Positions 16,847 through 24,841 of a stretch of DNA of 64,000 bases are shown here, one piece after another. The position numbers and the translations under genes were made by a program. The DNA comes from Chryseobacterium sp. (lineage in GTDB: Bacteria; Bacteroidota; Bacteroidia; Flavobacteriales; Weeksellaceae): NCBI GenBank assembly GCA_030146295.1, contig JASLCD010000202.1:1-64000 (forward strand). The letters run 5' to 3'. The first letter of the stretch is position 1. The number at the start of each line of letters is the position of its first letter. Under the pieces are notes generated by a model. That model had not been told where the DNA came from, ran no database searches, and saw only the letters and a program-made list of their open reading frames with translations.

Positions 16847-17716
16847 ATGAAAAAATCATATTTATTATTACATCTGGCCGTAATACTTGCCGGATTTACT
16901 GGGGTATTCGGAAAATTGATATCCCTTAATGAGGGACTTTTAACCTGGTACAGAGTTCTGTTTTCTTTTATTATTCTGTTTTTTATCCTGAAAATATTTA
17001 AGATTCCCAATACCGCTTCAGGAAAAGAAAAGCTGAAAATTGCTCAGGTAGGTCTTCTTATTACCTTACATTGGGTGCTGTTCTATGCAAGTATCAAATA
17101 TTCCAATATCTCCATTGGGGTGGTCTGCTATTGTCTTACCAGCTTTTTTACCGCTTTATTAAAGCCTCTTATTGACCGGCAGAAATTCAGGGTATCAGAA
17201 TTGGGGCTCAGTACCTTGACACTGTTAGGAATCAGTCTGATCTTCCACTTTGATGCCTCTTACCAGCTGGGAATTATTCTCGGAGTATTTTCTTCTGCTG
17301 TTGCTGCACTCTACACCATATATAATGAACGTCTGGTCCAGCGTTTTGACAGCATTGTTATCAACTATTATCAGATGTTGGCCGGCACAATATGCCTCGG
17401 AGCAATTTTGCCCATATATCTCCTCTATTTCAAAGCAGATAGCATAGTCCCTGGATTAAAAGACACGGCTTATTTGGGGCTCTTATCGCTTTTTTGTACT
17501 GTAGGTCTGTATGTGATATTTGCTGAAGTTTTAAAGAAAATTCCGGCCTTTACAGTCAATTTAACCTTCAATCTGGAGCCGGTGTATGCTATTATTATTG
17601 CCTTTTTATTTTTTGATGAAAGTAAGGAAGTTAATCTTTCTTTTTATATAGGATTGGCATTTATTATTGCTTCGGTAGTTTTGCAGACACTTATTTCGCT
17701 GAAGAATGCAAAATAA
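16847..17716 (+). CDS. DMT-superfamily EamA-type exporter
   Basis: A 289-residue inner-membrane protein with ten predicted helices in two EamA halves (residues ~5-135 and ~145-285): LHLAVILAGFTGVFGKLIS, SFIILFFIL, GLLITLHWVLFYASI, then AFTVNLTFNLEPVYAIIIAF near the end, all typical. EamA proteins export amino acids or other small metabolites; the substrate is not predictable. The 160-base leader with a polyproline ORF and hairpin suggests control at the RNA level. It ends at a strong palindromic terminator. Confidence 0.88.
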   Translation: MKKSYLLLHLAVILAGFTGVFGKLISLNEGLLTWYRVLFSFIILFFILKIFKIPNTASGKEKLKIAQVGLLITLHWVLFYASIKYSNISIGVVCYCLTSFFTALLKPLIDRQKFRVSELGLSTLTLLGISLIFHFDASYQLGIILGVFSSAVAALYTIYNERLVQRFDSIVINYYQMLAGTICLGAILPIYLLYFKADSIVPGLKDTAYLGLLSLFCTVGLYVIFAEVLKKIPAFTVNLTFNLEPVYAIIIAFLFFDESKEVNLSFYIGLAFIIASVVLQTLISLKNAK

Positions 17717-17743
17717 TAAAGGTTAAACCATTTTATTTAAATG

Positions 17744-17782
17744 AAGACCGGACACTTAAGCTTAAGTGTCCGGTCTTTTTTA
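17744..17782. terminator. Long palindromic bidirectional terminator
   Basis: A perfect palindrome AGACCGGACACTTAAG / CTTAAGTGTCCGGTCT (17745-17776) followed by T6, between convergent genes. Confidence 0.9.
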
Positions 17783-17809
17783 TTGCAAGTTTAGAATAAA
17801 ATACAAATC

Positions 17810-18592
17810 CTATTTATTCACTCCCAATCCGTTATACAACTGAACCTGCCATATTCCCAATACTTCTTTAAGCATCACAAAAGTAAAGGCGGCATTATAA
17901 CTGTTGGGAAATACCGTTATTTCAGTATCTATAAAATCTGAGGCCTGCGGAATAGGTTTTAATCCAAAGGTCTGAAAAAGAGCAACCGATCTTTTCATAT
18001 GGAAACCGGAAGTTACCAGATAAACATTGGTGGGTGCTATTTTTTTTAATAATGGGCTTGAGAATTTTGCATTTTCATACGTATTCATGCTTTTATCTTC
18101 CTTGATAATATCAGTATCCGGTACTCCCATTTTTTTAAAATTCTCGCTGAATAGTGCTGCTTCACTTATATGTCCTCTTCCTTTCCCGGAAATCAGGATT
18201 TTACAGGATTGATTGTTTTTCCTGTATTCATGATACAGTTCATACGCTTTCACAATTCTTGAATAAGACATGGTATGCAGGGTTTCCTTATTGTGGATGT
18301 TGATCACTCCGCCACCCAATACAACGATAACGGGATTTTGTGAAGCTGTATTCTTTATCTCAGAAGTATTGAGATAATTTTTTTGCAGATATCCTGAGAT
18401 CAGCTTCCCCAGAAAACCATTTCCTATAAAAATGATCATCAAAATGGCTGCTACTCCAATTCCTATTCTCAGATTTTTACTTTTATTTTTTCTTTTCAAC
18501 AGAGCAATGATCGCTATTGCAAGAAATACTAAAAAATAGGGTTCTGTAAAAAGCTGTAAGACACGAAATAAAAGGTCGAGTAAAAATTTCAT
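17810..18592 (-). CDS. YdcF/ElyC-type DUF218 membrane protein
   Basis: A 260-residue protein. Two N-terminal membrane segments (~15-32 and ~42-62) precede the DUF218 domain (~85-250): PVIVVLGGGV, ILISGKGRG, MNTYENAKFS and VYLVTSGFHMKRS. DUF218 proteins such as E. coli ElyC and SanA act in envelope integrity and lipid-carrier metabolism. The arrangement (two helices then DUF218) is like ElyC. Single gene, convergent with the DMT exporter. Confidence 0.85.
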   Translation of the reverse strand: MKFLLDLLFRVLQLFTEPYFLVFLAIAIIALLKRKNKSKNLRIGIGVAAILMIIFIGNGFLGKLISGYLQKNYLNTSEIKNTASQNPVIVVLGGGVINIHNKETLHTMSYSRIVKAYELYHEYRKNNQSCKILISGKGRGHISEAALFSENFKKMGVPDTDIIKEDKSMNTYENAKFSSPLLKKIAPTNVYLVTSGFHMKRSVALFQTFGLKPIPQASDFIDTEITVFPNSYNAAFTFVMLKEVLGIWQVQLYNGLGVNK

Positions 18593-18746
18593 CTTCTGAA
18601 TATGGATTAGCGTTTAGAAAACATCGAATGCCCAAAGATAAGGTAATTTCGTGAATACAGCTTTCCTCAATACATATTTCAAGGGTCTGCTTGAAGTGAT
18701 TTTACTTTTTATTTAATAATTTTATACGATCAGAATACTGAACACA

Positions 18747-19559
18747 ATGGATTATCAAACCTTCCCGCCACACGCGGATCTGGCTTCTATTATAAAATGC
18801 TACTGGACACTGGATAGCCCCCGGGAAGTGTATCCCCAGGTACAAACCATCGTGCCGGACGGATGTATGGAAATGATTTTTCATTATGGTGATCTTTATA
18901 ACCAATATATCGACGGAAAGGCCGTTCTACAGCCCAGAAGCTGTGTTTTCGGACAACTCACCGAGCCTTTAAAAATAGAACCAACGGGTGTTACCGGTAT
19001 TTTCTCTGTCCGTTTTCATCATGACGGCTTTATTCCTTTTGCCACCATTCCTATTAAAGAAATGGATGATCAGGCGGTTCCGTTAGAAAAACTCTTCGGA
19101 AATCACGGAAGAGCATTGGAAGAAAAAGTCCTGCAGGCCCCTACAGTAAGGCAAAAAATAGAGCATGTAGAAGTATTTTTACTGGAAAGACTGAATGCTG
19201 AAACCATTGACGGTATTGTACAGGCTACTGTAGATCTGCTTCTGAACGTCAGCGGGAAAATATCGGTAAACGAACTATCCAGACAGACGAACATCAACCG
19301 AAGACAACTGGAACGCAAATTTTCTTCTGCTATCGGACTGAGTCCGAAACAGCTTTCAAAGACCATCCGGCTTCAAACGACGCTGAAGCATCTTCTCAAT
19401 AAGGAATATACCAGTCTTACAGCGCTTGCCCTGGAATCTGAATACTATGATCAGGCCCATTTTATCAAAGATTTCAAAGAGTTTACAGGATTTACTCCTA
19501 AGGAGTTTTATGGGGATACGCTGCAAATGTCTCTCCTGTTCTATGGAAAAGATTTCTAA
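18747..19559 (+). CDS. AraC-family transcriptional regulator
   Basis: A 270-residue regulator. The N-terminal DUF6597-like sensor (FPPHADLASIIKCYWTLDSP, VPDGCMEMIFHYGD; ~6-105) is followed by an AraC DNA-binding domain at ~170-260 with two helix-turn-helix units (ISVNELSRQTNINRRQLERKF; LALESEYYDQAHFIKDFKEF) ending in TGFTPKEF. It is 65 bases upstream of the DUF6265 gene, a possible target. The ligand is unknown. Confidence 0.9.
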   Translation: MDYQTFPPHADLASIIKCYWTLDSPREVYPQVQTIVPDGCMEMIFHYGDLYNQYIDGKAVLQPRSCVFGQLTEPLKIEPTGVTGIFSVRFHHDGFIPFATIPIKEMDDQAVPLEKLFGNHGRALEEKVLQAPTVRQKIEHVEVFLLERLNAETIDGIVQATVDLLLNVSGKISVNELSRQTNINRRQLERKFSSAIGLSPKQLSKTIRLQTTLKHLLNKEYTSLTALALESEYYDQAHFIKDFKEFTGFTPKEFYGDTLQMSLLFYGKDF

Positions 19560-19624
19560 TGTCGCATTTTTACAATTTTGCAAGATCCTTTATTTTGAAC
19601 TTTGCTGCATAAAATGATTGGACA

Positions 19625-20098
19625 ATGAAAACAAAATTAATCCTTGCCGTGATCGGTCTATCCCTTGCAGGCAGCTGGACTCAGCAACACAATGAAACAA
19701 AAAAAATAGAATGGCTTCTCGGTACCTGGGAAACCCAAACCTCCAAAGGAAGTCTTTACGAAACATGGACCCGAAAAAGTAAAACTGAATTCCAGGGAAA
19801 AAGCTATTACCTGAAGCAGAAAGATACCCTCCTTTTTGAGTCGGTGCGGTTGGTAGAGAAAGATAAGAAACTGCACTACATCGTTTCTGTAAAGAGCCAT
19901 AACCATGAGCAGCCCGTAGATTTTGCTTCAAAAGCTATTAAAGATCCGGGTGTACTTGTATTTGAAAACCTTCAGCACGATTTTCCTCAGACCATTACCT
20001 ATAAAAGAGGGAGCAAAGATTCTTTATTTGCTGAAATCTCCGGCATGATGAACGGAAAAATGGCTAAACAGGCTTTCCCTATGAAGAAAATAAAATAA
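19625..20098 (+). CDS. DUF6265-family secreted protein
   Basis: A 157-residue protein with a short N-terminal signal segment (MKTKLILAVIGLSLAGSWT). The body has IEWLLGTWETQTSKGSLYETW, LFESVRLVEKDKKLHYI and VFENLQHDFPQTITYKR, the core of DUF6265, a lipocalin-like beta-barrel family of unknown function. It is likely co-transcribed with the AraC gene. Confidence 0.8.
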   Translation: MKTKLILAVIGLSLAGSWTQQHNETKKIEWLLGTWETQTSKGSLYETWTRKSKTEFQGKSYYLKQKDTLLFESVRLVEKDKKLHYIVSVKSHNHEQPVDFASKAIKDPGVLVFENLQHDFPQTITYKRGSKDSLFAEISGMMNGKMAKQAFPMKKIK

Positions 20099-20539
20099 AA
20101 GGTCTGCTTTTATCTTGTTTACTGTAAGCGCGTTTTTGAAACTATGCAGTGTCTTGATGGCTAAAAATGATAAGGATAATTTAACGCAATTTATTTTTCT
20201 GTTTATACAATTATTTTATACATTTGCAGTCATTAAACAACACACCTTTTAGTGTTTTAATAAAAAAACTAAAGCTATTCCAGTGAAAAAGCGCAAAAAC
20301 ATCAACGTCTTTATGACCGTAGTCCACATATTTCTGGACAGGCATTTCTGTAAGGAAAAAAACAAAAATTCTTATCAGAATATAAAGAGACTATTTCAGT
20401 CTTAAGCGGCAAGAATCCCTCTTTAAGACAGAGATCATCAGATTTTAAGCTGTCAAAACAACCCTATACAGGAAAGAGAAAAAACAGATGCCTTTCCGTA
20501 GGATTATTATCTTCTGCATCAGTATTTTATAACGATATA

Positions 20540-20573
20540 GTTTCGGCGGCCTCCGGCCGCCGAAACCTTTTTA
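20540..20573 (+). terminator. GC-rich terminator hairpin in the gene-poor region
   Basis: GTTTCGGCGGCC (20540-20551) / GGCCGCCGAAAC (20555-20566), a 12-bp perfect stem, then CTTTTTAT. It is more than 440 bases after the nearest gene, so it likely ends an unannotated transcript. Confidence 0.8.
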
Positions 20574-20610
20574 TACAACTTTCATCAGGCAAGTCCACCT
20601 GCTCACTCAT

Positions 20611-20915
20611 TATCCCCTAAAGTAAAGTATCTCAATCGATAAAGCTTTGGGTTTAAAGAATAAACTTATTTTGAAATAATGATATTCAAATTGGCTTGAA
20701 TCTTCGAGTCTTTTAAACCGTAAGCCAACGTAATGGGTTTAAAAAATAGCTTCATCACACAAGCCCATTTACCCCCTTTGTCTCCTAGAATAAAGCACCT
20801 CTTAACAGATAAAACTTTGCGTTAAAAAAAATCCTGAGCTTCATTTCATACCAGTTCCCAGGGCCGATAAAATAAGACTTTTAACAGATTAAGTTTGGGA
20901 TTATAGTATTAAAAA
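20611..20915 (+). repeat. Three degenerate intergenic repeats
   Basis: Segments at about 20611-20660, 20781-20830 and 20863-20915 share the pattern TAAAG..CTC(TT)AACAGATAAA.CTTTG.GTT. They look like a decayed family of dispersed intergenic repeats with CTTTGCG words; a related piece lies at 24140-24210. Confidence 0.35.
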
Positions 20916-21012
20916 ATTCTGAACAGATTTACTCACAAAATTAATATTATCTCAATGCAAGATGGTTTTAAAAAAAATAATTTTGCCATGTAATTTTAAC
21001 ATAATTAATGAT

Positions 21013-21777
21013 ATGTCAACAGTTCTTAAAACATTTGTAGCCTATCTTAAAAGACCTGCTCTTTATCCGGAACTGGGCAGAAAAATCATTAAAAATACGG
21101 TAAGAAGAAAAAGTCCGTTTAAAGGAAAAGCAAAAGCAAATTACTGGGCTGCTTCTATAGCTGTTTCTCAGAAAGAGGCCGTGTCCAGACTGTTCTCTAT
21201 GAATACGGATGATTTCAAAAACAAATATGCTGATATTCTGGAAAAAGCCCATGCAAAAGAGAAAGAATGCCCTATTAGAATGGGTGGGCCTGGTGCATTG
21301 GAGCTTATTTATTACGCCTGCGAATTTACTAAAGCACAAAATGTTCTTGAAACAGGAGTTGCTTATGGATGGTCTTCACTAGCCATATTGCTTTCTCTTC
21401 AGAAAAGAAACGGTACGCTATATAGCTCGGATATGCCTTATCTTGCTCAGAATGGTGATGAGCATGTAGGCTATATTGTTCCTGAAAATCTTAAAAAATA
21501 TTGGAAGCTATTCCGTTTTGCAGATAGAGAATCTTTGCCGAAAATTTTCAGACAGGTTTCCTCTTTTGATGTTTTTCACTATGATTCTGACAAAAGTTAC
21601 CATGGAAGAATGTGGGCTTATCATAGAATCTATAAAAGACTGAGACCGGGCTCTGTGTTTATCAGTGATGATATCGGAGACAATTCAGCATATCAGGATT
21701 TTTGCAACAGAATGAATATCAGTACTTTTGTTGTAGAATATAACGGGAAATATATCGGTGTTTTTGTAAGACAATAG
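21013..21777 (+). CDS. Class I SAM-dependent methyltransferase
   Basis: About 254 residues from 21013 (MSTVLKTFVAYLKRPALY). An in-frame ATG at 20962 is rejected, because a TAATTTTG -7 box lies at 20978-20985. The Rossmann motif I is VLETGVAYGWSSLAIL (~107-122), followed by GTLYSSDMP and, near the end, SVFISDDIGDN with an acidic pair, as in Methyltransf_24-type O-methyltransferases. N-terminal helices before the domain resemble those of sugar/glycan-tailoring methyltransferases. The substrate is unknown; no operon partner. Confidence 0.8.
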   Translation: MSTVLKTFVAYLKRPALYPELGRKIIKNTVRRKSPFKGKAKANYWAASIAVSQKEAVSRLFSMNTDDFKNKYADILEKAHAKEKECPIRMGGPGALELIYYACEFTKAQNVLETGVAYGWSSLAILLSLQKRNGTLYSSDMPYLAQNGDEHVGYIVPENLKKYWKLFRFADRESLPKIFRQVSSFDVFHYDSDKSYHGRMWAYHRIYKRLRPGSVFISDDIGDNSAYQDFCNRMNISTFVVEYNGKYIGVFVRQ

Positions 21778-21987
21778 CTTCTTGCGCATCAGACAAATAT
21801 CATAGATTACTACGCTTCAAAAAAAAAACGAAATATCCAAATCTGTGGGAAACGCTTCACACCGCTTCATCAGGCAAGAATAGTTTTTCATAATCTGCCG
21901 ATTTCTCTTTCGGTGAAATAATCGCCTTTAGTTGAAGATTTGGAAGTAAGACCTTACGCATACTTCCCTGTTCTCATTTAAAAATTC

Positions 21988-22027
21988 AAAGCTCAACAAT
22001 ATATCCTTTATATTTTTGAGCTTTTTT
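21988..22027 (+). terminator. Terminator before the ArsR operon
   Basis: AAAGCTCAA (21988-21996) pairs with TTGAGCTTT (22016 onward) and runs into TTTTTT. Upstream, GGAAGTA (21942-21948) / TACTTCC (21961-21967) forms another small hairpin. Positions 21778-21940 show no gene. Confidence 0.75.
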
Positions 22028-22056
22028 CATTAAAATAAAAAATTTATTGCAAAATA

Positions 22057-22103
22057 TTTGCGTAGCTGAATAACTACACATATATTTGTAGTCAAATAAC
22101 TAC
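22057..22103 (+). promoter_or_regulatory. ArsR promoter with two GTAG-N8-CTAC operators
   Basis: -33 TTTG (22057-22060) and -7 TATATTTG (22081-22088) are 20 bases apart. Operators GTAG-N8-CTAC lie at 22062-22077 (spacer) and 22088-22103 (just after -7), centres 26 bases apart, so bound repressor would cover the promoter. The second ends three bases before the ATG of the ArsR gene, implying autoregulation. Confidence 0.75.
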
Positions 22104-22106
22104 ACA

Positions 22107-22442
22107 ATGAATTTAAGAAGAGATGTTTTTCAGGCGATAGCAGATCCTACCAGACGATCTATATTGATGTTGGTGGCGGCACAGTCGATGACGGCGGGAG
22201 CCATTGCCTCCAATTTTGATACGGCGAGACCTACTGTTTCCAAGCATCTCCAGATCCTTACCGAGTGCGAACTCTTAAGATCCGAACAAAACGGCCGCGA
22301 AATTATCTATCACCTCAATCCCAATAAAATGAAAGAAATAGCCGATTTTATAGAACCCTTCCGCAAAATGTGGGACGAAAAATTCAATAAGCTGGAAGAT
22401 GTGATGAAAGCGTATCAGAAATTAAAAAGGATAGACGAATAG
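22107..22442 (+). CDS. ArsR-family winged-helix repressor
   Basis: A 111-residue repressor: [20 protein letters not shown], then the recognition helix region [21 protein letters not shown] and the wing [14 protein letters not shown]. There are no metal-binding cysteines, so it belongs to the non-metal SRPBCC-linked ArsR group usually encoded with AHSA1 proteins. It starts almost directly at the predicted transcript end and first in a five-gene operon. Likely autorepressor; the inducer is unknown. Confidence 0.9.
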   Translation: MNLRRDVFQAIADPTRRSILMLVAAQSMTAGAIASNFDTARPTVSKHLQILTECELLRSEQNGREIIYHLNPNKMKEIADFIEPFRKMWDEKFNKLEDVMKAYQKLKRIDE

Positions 22443-22496
22443 ATAATAGACGTACAATCGTGTCAATTCTCTCCAACTCAAAACCAAACTCAAAAT

Positions 22497-22961
22497 ATGG
22501 AACTCAAAACAAAAATTCACGCCGAAGACGGAAAGCAGGAAATCTTTATCACCAGAGAATTTGATCTTCCTGTAGAATTACTTTTCAAGGCGTATACAGA
22601 AGCTGAACTTTTCGAACAATGGATGGGAACCAAAGTGACCAGATTTGACAACAAACAGCACGGAAGTTACCGTTTCGAAACTCTAAACCCTCAAGGTGAT
22701 GTAGTTTTCAGTGCCAATGGAACCATTCATGATATTGTTCAGAATGAGAAAATTACAAGAACTTTTCAGATGGAAAACACCCCTTTTCCCCCTCAGTTCG
22801 AGTTTTTAGTATTTGAAAAACTAACGGATAACACGAGCAAAATCACGATTCAGACCATTTATAAATCTGTAGACTTCAGAGATCAGCACCTGAAAATGCC
22901 GTTTGCACAGGGTATTAATAGGGCGCATAATCGATTGCAAGACCTATTTAGAAACCAATAG
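22497..22961 (+). CDS. SRPBCC (AHSA1-type) ligand-binding protein
   Basis: A 154-residue protein of the START/Bet v1-like fold: ITREFDLPVELLFKAYTEAELFEQWMG, SYRFETLNPQGDVVFSANGTIHDI, and the C-terminal helix with AQGINRAHNRLQDLF. These are small hydrophobic-ligand binders, typically paired with an ArsR repressor as here. Specific ligand unknown. Second gene of the operon. Confidence 0.88.
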   Translation: MELKTKIHAEDGKQEIFITREFDLPVELLFKAYTEAELFEQWMGTKVTRFDNKQHGSYRFETLNPQGDVVFSANGTIHDIVQNEKITRTFQMENTPFPPQFEFLVFEKLTDNTSKITIQTIYKSVDFRDQHLKMPFAQGINRAHNRLQDLFRNQ

Positions 22962-23112
22962 ATAATAGACGAAGAGATGAAAGATGATGATGTCAATAGT
23001 GTATTTTGCATCATAATGTATCAGTAAAGAGATAACAACATCAAACATTAACCCCTCCTACGCTCTCACTCTAACATTCTCCAACCCCGGAAAACCCTCA
23101 AACTCAAAACCC

Positions 23113-23691
23113 ATGAATACAAAAGTTGATTTTTTCTTCAATAAAGCCACCCAATGGAAAGAAGAATTTGAAAAATTAAGAACCATTGCTCTAAGTACCG
23201 AATTGGTAGAAGATCTGAAATGGGGCTGCCCGTGCTATACCTACGAAGGCAAGAATATTTTTCTGATTCACGGTTTTAAGGAATACTGTGCACTCCTTTT
23301 CTTTAAAGGGGCTTTGATGAAAGATCCGGACCAGATTTTGATCCAGCAAAGTGAAAATGTACAGGCAGCAAGACAGGTGCGTTTTACTGATGCAGCGCAG
23401 ATCAATGATTTGGAGGATATTCTTCGCCAGTATATGTTTGAAGCGGTTGAAATTGAAGAATCAGGCGCCAAAGTTGAAATGAAAAAAACCAGAGAGTTTG
23501 AAATGGCTGAAGAGTTTCAGGAAAAACTGGATCACGATCCGGCATTACAAGAAGCTTTTGAAGCATTAACTCCGGGAAGACAAAGGGCTTACCTACTCTA
23601 CTTCTCCTCTGCCAAGCAGTCCAAAACCCGCGAAGCCCGCATTGAAAAGTGCATTCCACAAATTTTTGAAGGAAAAGGATTAAATGATTAA
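23113..23691 (+). CDS. DUF1801/YdeI-family protein
   Basis: A 192-residue protein. The N-terminal DUF1801 domain (~1-115) has LRTIALSTELVEDLKWGCPCYTYEGKNI in part and LIHGFKEYCALLFFKGALM; the C-terminal YdeI/OmpD-associated segment has LTPGRQRAYLLYFSSAKQSKTREARIEKC. The function of the family is unclear (iron-sulfur-frataxin-like fold proposed). Third gene of the ArsR operon; 150 bases separate it from the SRPBCC gene with no terminator seen. Confidence 0.88.
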   Translation: MNTKVDFFFNKATQWKEEFEKLRTIALSTELVEDLKWGCPCYTYEGKNIFLIHGFKEYCALLFFKGALMKDPDQILIQQSENVQAARQVRFTDAAQINDLEDILRQYMFEAVEIEESGAKVEMKKTREFEMAEEFQEKLDHDPALQEAFEALTPGRQRAYLLYFSSAKQSKTREARIEKCIPQIFEGKGLND

Positions 23692-23706
23692 CCTAAAAAA
23701 AAGATC

Positions 23707-24105
23707 ATGAACACCCCAAATCTATCAACAAAAAGAACAAAGATCATCTATTGGATATTCACCCTTTGGATGGCATTGGGAATGGTTTCTACCGCCATTG
23801 TCCAACTGATAAAAAATAAAGATGAACTGGCTAATTTTGCCAACCTCGGCTACCCTTCTTACCTGATGACGATCATCGGCGTATGGAAAATACTGGGGGT
23901 AATTGCTATATTGATTCCAAAGCGTTTACTGTTAAAAGAATGGGCGTATGCAGGATTTTTCTTCGTCATGTCCGGAGCAGTCATTTCGCACCTTATCGTC
24001 AGTGACACTGCAGGAAGAACTTTCCCGGCCGTATTATTATTCGTATTGGTTCTTATTTCCTGGTATTTCAGACCTGCAGACAGAAAAATCACTGTTATTG
24101 ATTAA
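23707..24105 (+). CDS. DoxX-family membrane protein
   Basis: A 132-residue protein with four helices (YWIFTLWMALGMVSTAIVQL; LMTIIGVWKILGVIAILIP; AYAGFFFVMSGAVISHLIV; AVLLFVLVLISWYF), the DoxX-like layout. DoxX proteins are often associated with redox or stress functions. It starts 15 bases after the DUF1801 gene, in the operon. Confidence 0.85.
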   Translation: MNTPNLSTKRTKIIYWIFTLWMALGMVSTAIVQLIKNKDELANFANLGYPSYLMTIIGVWKILGVIAILIPKRLLLKEWAYAGFFFVMSGAVISHLIVSDTAGRTFPAVLLFVLVLISWYFRPADRKITVID

Positions 24106-24119
24106 TAGTTTTAAGAGTA

Positions 24120-24215
24120 AAAATTAAATACATTTTATCTAAGATAAAATCTTTGTGCCTTATATAAAACCTCATCAGCAAAACTTGCGTCTTTGCAATT
24201 TCCAACAATGCAACA
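24120..24215 (+). repeat. Degenerate dispersed repeat inside the operon
   Basis: The spacer before the DUF4256 gene carries AAAATCTTTGTGCC and AAACTTGCGTCTTTGC words, the type of CTTTGTG/CTTTGCG repeat seen between flavobacterial genes and similar to the copies near 20.8 kb. Assignment is by eye only. Confidence 0.35.
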
Positions 24216-24238
24216 CAGCAAGCTGTAAAAAAAATGAT

Positions 24239-24793
24239 ATGAAAAAGAAACTAACCCAGGAACAAATCAACGAACTTTTAAAAACACTAAAAGCCCGTTT
24301 TGAAAAAAATATGAACCGTCATAAAGACCTTAAGTGGGAAAAAATCCAACCAAAACTGGAAGCTCATCCCGAAAAAATAGGGTCTCTGTACGAAATGGAA
24401 ACCACAGAAGGCGAACCCGACGTAGTAAATTACAATATCCAAACAGATGAATACTTCTTCGTTGACTGTTCTCCGGAAAGCCCCAAACGCCGAAGCCTAT
24501 GCTATGACTACCAGGCATGGAATGCCCGAAAAGCCAACAAACCTGAAAGCAACGTCATCGACAACGCTAAAGAAATGGGTATTGAACTCCTGACCGAGGA
24601 ACAATACCGCCAACTACAGGAACTTGGAAAATTTGACCAAAAAACCTCAAGCTGGATACAGACCCCAGCCCCGATCCGGGAACTTGGAGGTGCACTTTTC
24701 TGCGACAGGCGATACAATACGGTATTCACCTATCACAATGGCGCAGATTCTTATTATGCAGCAAGAGGCTTTCGGGGAAGTTTGAGGGTGTAG
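24239..24793 (+). CDS. DUF4256-family protein
   Basis: About 184 residues from 24239 (MKKKLTQEQINELLKTLKARFE); the in-frame ATG at 24155 would translate a repeat-like spacer and is rejected. Family features are GSLYEMETTEGEPDVVNY, YFFVDCSPESPKRRSLCYD and the C-terminal GALFCDRRYNTVFTYHNGADSYYA. DUF4256 is uncharacterised but is a regular companion of ArsR/SRPBCC genes. Last gene of the operon. Confidence 0.85.
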   Translation: MKKKLTQEQINELLKTLKARFEKNMNRHKDLKWEKIQPKLEAHPEKIGSLYEMETTEGEPDVVNYNIQTDEYFFVDCSPESPKRRSLCYDYQAWNARKANKPESNVIDNAKEMGIELLTEEQYRQLQELGKFDQKTSSWIQTPAPIRELGGALFCDRRYNTVFTYHNGADSYYAARGFRGSLRV

Positions 24794-24841
24794 TATGGGT
24801 TTGAGAGTATGAGAGTGTGAAAAAACTCATTTCCAGTAAAA

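Larger units (their letters stand above)
20099..20961. other. 863-base gene-poor region, possible non-coding RNA
   Basis: No convincing protein gene. A TACATTTG box at 20219-20226 and the terminator at 20540-20573 would bracket a transcript of roughly 340 bases on the plus strand. It contains one 40-codon GTG-started ORF (20283-20405, MKKRKNINVFMTVVHIF...), of doubtful reality. From about 20611 to 20915 three degenerate copies of a repeat containing GATAAA-x-CTTTG-x-GTT are seen. No tmRNA, RNase P, SRP or 6S signature was recognised. Confidence 0.4.

Noticed and set aside
20283..20405. 40-codon GTG-started ORF in the gene-poor region
   Set aside because: No ribosome site, no known family, and a rare start codon; more likely part of a non-coding transcript.
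20540..20573. Riboswitch
   Set aside because: The hairpin is a simple terminator and no conserved aptamer words were recognised nearby.
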